From: Aselliscus stoliczkanus
Lineage: Eukaryota > Chordata > Mammalia > Chiroptera > Hipposideridae
NCBI GenBank assembly: GCA_033961575.1
Contig: CM066736.1
Span: 90,317,352 to 90,381,351 of the forward strand
Direction: 5' to 3'
Length of the DNA: 64,000 nt
Under the pieces are notes generated by a model, which saw only the letters and a list, made by a program, of their open reading frames with translations, did not search any database and was not told the origin of the DNA. This document shows positions 60,835 through 64,000 of this stretch, in pieces. A program made the position numbers and the translations under genes. Within the stretch, counting starts at the first letter, position 1, and the number at the start of each line of letters is the position of its first letter.

Positions 60835-61910
60835 CTCAAAACACAAAAGTTAAAAAACAAGACAATAAAGTTAGAAAATATGCAAAGATGTGATCAAACA
60901 TCTCACTAAAGAGAATGCACAGATGGCATACAAACACACAAAAAAGCCTGAAACATCATTAATCATTAGGGATGCAAACTAAAACCACAATCAGATATCA
61001 TATAATATTTCAGACTGGCTTAAATTAAAAAAAAAACAGTGATAGCACCAAATGCTGCCAAGAATACAGAGGATCTGGACCATTCATCAGTGCTGGTGGG
61101 ACTGGAAAGTGGTACAGCCACTCTAACAAATACCTGCAGTTTCTGATAAAACTAAACATGCACTTAACTTTATGGCCCAGTGATTGCACTTCAGGGCATT
61201 TATCTCAGAGAAATGAAAACTTGTATTTATACAAAATCCTGTACACAAATATTCATAACAGCTTCTTTGGTAATTGTCAAAAACTAGAAAAAAATTAAAT
61301 GTCCATCAATCAGTGAACAGTTAAAACTGTGGTACATCTATACAGTGGATTACTGTTCAGCAATTAAAAACAAACCAAACTATTGATACTTGGAACAACT
61401 GGATACTCCTTAAGAGAGTTTTGCCGAGTTAAAAAAAATAAAAAGAAAGCCAATGATTTCATGTATGTAACTTCCTTGAAATAACAAAATTTTCGATATA
61501 GAGCATAGATTTGTAGTTGCTAGAGGTGAAAAATGCCAGGGAAGAGGAAAGCAGAAAGGCAGGTATGTCTATACATGAGAGGAATAAGGTAGCCTTGTCG
61601 CGATGGATCAGTTTTGTATCTTGACTGTGGTGCTATTTACATTAAGCTACACATGTGATAAAATTGCATAAAGCTATACATGCATATACACAAAGGAGTG
61701 AGTGCATGTGAAACTGGTGAAATTTAAATAATCTCTGTGATTGTACCAATATCACTTTATCTGTTTAGATACTGTACCACAGTGATATAAGATGTTATTA
61801 GTGGTGAAAACTGGGTGAAAATTCCACAGGATCTCCTTATATATATATTTTGTGACTTCTTATGAATGTATAATTATTTCAAAACAAAAAGTTGAAACCA
61901 ATACCTTTAA
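60835..61910 (+). mobile_element. Old L1 3' end
   Basis: Worn ORF2 C-terminal coding region (GGTACAGCCACTCTAACAAA, GTCCATCAATCAGTGAACAG, GTACATCTATACAGTGGATT) and a 3' UTR down to about 61.9 kb. No long frame survives. Confidence 0.82.
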
Positions 61911-61914
61911 AATA

Positions 61915-63185
61915 TAAAGTGGTTTTTGTTTGCGTGTTTAAATAAAGAAATTGCAATGAAATTTTCTAAGTACATGCTCCTGTGAAACTTAGGGGACCAC
62001 ATGTGTGGAGAGCTAGGGGAAGCCCTGGAGATATTCTATTAACATTTGGAAAATATGCTTTAATTATCCAATAGTCTGTGAATGCTTGGAATCATAATTA
62101 GATTAAGAGATATATGTGTGAAGTCTTGGAATTTGTCCTCCAAATATAATTGCATATATTATGTTGTAAATGCATATAAACTGTTGTAGACATGAAAATG
62201 TACAGGCCAGATTCCCCATCAAGAAAGGACTCGCTATCCAGCTCTGGGAATGTGTCGGCAAGCAGCCTCCTAATCTCAGTTTATATAAAATCTCTCTCAA
62301 CTGCAGAGGGCCACTTTGGCCAAGGCCATGATCTTCCTTCTTAGATGACTTAAGTGAGAAGAGTTTTAAAAGCCTGGCCATTTTGACCCCAACATGGGGT
62401 TATAGCATCAGGTGTACTTTCTCCAGAGCTTTCTGCTAGGTTAGATGAGGCTTGGTCAGCCTTTATCTCAGTTAGGTTTCTTCCTCCGCCAAATCCTGCT
62501 TCCTTCTTTTTTTTTCCCAAAGGTATTAACTACTAATAAACACCTTTCACCCAAAACTGTCTTAGCATATACTTCTGGAAAGCCCAACCTATGATAGGAA
62601 CATAGTTATCAGTTGGCTTTGGCCATCTATGAAAGTATACATTTCCTTGCCTAACAAGAATATAAATGTTCTGGATAGAGAGCTAGAGTAGAGAATAAAA
62701 TATGTCATTCCATAGGTGATATCATGACTGTTTCTGCTAACAAGCTAACATTGTAACTATGTGAAAAGTGCAAGAGGATACATCCAACTATAATCTGGTT
62801 ATATCTGGCTATAAAACCCTGGTTATAATTTCCAGGGTCTTTCTTGGGTCAGAAAAGAATGTAGGCTAATCAAAGGCACAAAATTAATCCGGACACAAAA
62901 ATGATTCCTGATATCAACCTCACAGTATAGACAAAATTCAATGTGTGGTGAAGTTATTAAAAGTTTAAAGCTATTGTAAGATAACAGAGGGAGTTTTATT
63001 CATTGATTTTGGGTTTAAGATTTCTTAAATATTTCACAAAAACAAAAACCATAAATATATCTGCATTAAACTTAATTTTCTGTGAAAAATTAAGAAAATT
63101 AAAAAGCCAGCTATAGAGTAGTAAAGATATTTGTTATATGTATATCTGACCTAAGACTCAGATCAATAATTAATAAATAACACCT
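61915..63185. other. No gene recognised
   Basis: AT-rich. The 92-codon minus-strand frame at 62103-62381 has no recognised domain. Confidence 0.5.
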
Positions 63186-63189
63186 GAAA

Positions 63190-63985
63190 AATTAATAAAC
63201 AAATGACAGACAACCCACTTTTTTTTAATGTGCAAAAAACTGAAGCAGGTACTTCACAAAAAAGACAAGTAACCAATAAAGATATGAAAATATGTGTGAC
63301 ATTATTAGTCACCAGGGAAATGCAATTCAAAACCACAAGCTACCACTATCTACTCAGTAGAATGGCTTTTTAAAAACACTGAAAATACCTAGTATTGTTA
63401 AGAATGTGAACCAAATGAGACTCATGAATTCCTAGTAAAATATAAAATTTTGTAATGACTTTAGGAAACATTTGACAGTACCTACTAAAAATGAACGTAT
63501 GTTTTTCCAAGGAATCATATTTTTATTCAGCCTAACAGAAATGCATAGCTATGTGCACAGAACAATCAAATAAACAAGTACCCAAATGATCACAGCAACA
63601 CAATTTGACATAGCTTCAACTATTAACTATCAAAGGTAGAAAAGTAAATGTGGGGTATAGTTATACAATGGAGCTCTGTATAGAAATGAAAATGAACCAA
63701 TTACTACTACAGCAAACACATATTTCTCAAGAACTTAATGATGGAGATAGATGCTAGATATGAAAGGGCACATAGAATATGATTCCACTTTATAAAGGTT
63801 ACAACTGGTTAAAACCAATCTAAGAGGTGGACTGGATAGGGACACTAAGGGGCTTTTGCTAGGCTGGTAAGCTTCTACTTGTTGTACAATGGTGAACTTA
63901 CTTTGCAACATATTCAATGAGTTAGACCTTTATGATTCATTCACATTCTTTTATATAGATTAACTTTAATAAAACTTTCACTAAA
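63190..63985 (+). mobile_element. Old L1 3' end
   Basis: Diverged ORF2 end with ATTAGTCACCAGGGAAATGC, then ATACAATGGAGCTCTGTATA and a 3' UTR with TGTTGTACAATGGTGAACTT. The element reaches almost to the window edge. Confidence 0.75.
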
Positions 63986-64000
63986 AAAAGTGTTCATTAA

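Noticed and set aside
1..64000. CRISPR array, bacterial operon, phage or plasmid system
   Set aside because: No direct-repeat/spacer array, no dense coding and no prokaryotic signals. The content is mammalian throughout.

Overview
The window is mammalian nuclear DNA: AT-rich, intron-free olfactory receptor (OR) genes separated by long stretches of LINE-1, LINE-2, MIR, MaLR LTR, mariner and tRNA-derived SINE sequence. The tRNA-derived SINEs, in a short form of about 110 bp and a longer composite form, resemble those I associate with bats, possibly a rhinolophoid bat. That host call is an inference at moderate confidence.

The locus can be named from its content. The left 11 kb carries the beta-globin locus control region (LCR) on the minus strand. 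The HS2 core at 6000-6260 matches the human HS2 core as I remember it, element by element: tandem NF-E2/AP-1, CACCC, two E-boxes and GATA. Two further NF-E2 plus GATA clusters lie in the order expected of HS3 (about 8.25 kb) and HS4 (about 10.95 kb). A GATA pair at 0.9 kb is a weaker HS1 candidate. The embryonic globin gene should therefore lie just left of base 1, transcribed leftward. No globin exon is in the window.

To the right, on the same strand, is the OR51B subfamily of class I odorant receptors, in the order found beside the human LCR. OR51B4 (13.9-14.8 kb) is complete except for one in-frame stop. OR51B2 (25.7-26.7 kb) is intact. An intact OR51B receptor at 42.2-43.1 kb sits where human has the pseudogene OR51B3P. 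An OR51B5-like pseudogene with several frameshifts and stops lies at 54.5-55.4 kb.

The rest is mobile-element sequence. A worn, nearly full-length L1 covers 28.2-33.7 kb on the plus strand. A minus-strand L1 covers 35.1-39.95 kb and is split by a younger plus-strand L1. A fold-back mariner at 12.96-13.69 kb lies between HS4 and OR51B4. A longer mariner at 56.66-58.19 kb carries a nested L1 tail. A 369-bp inverted duplication (55,464-55,832 and 58,177-58,545) brackets most of that mariner. The LCR controls the globin genes outside the window, while the receptors would act in olfactory neurons; their adjacency is conserved synteny rather than a shared pathway.
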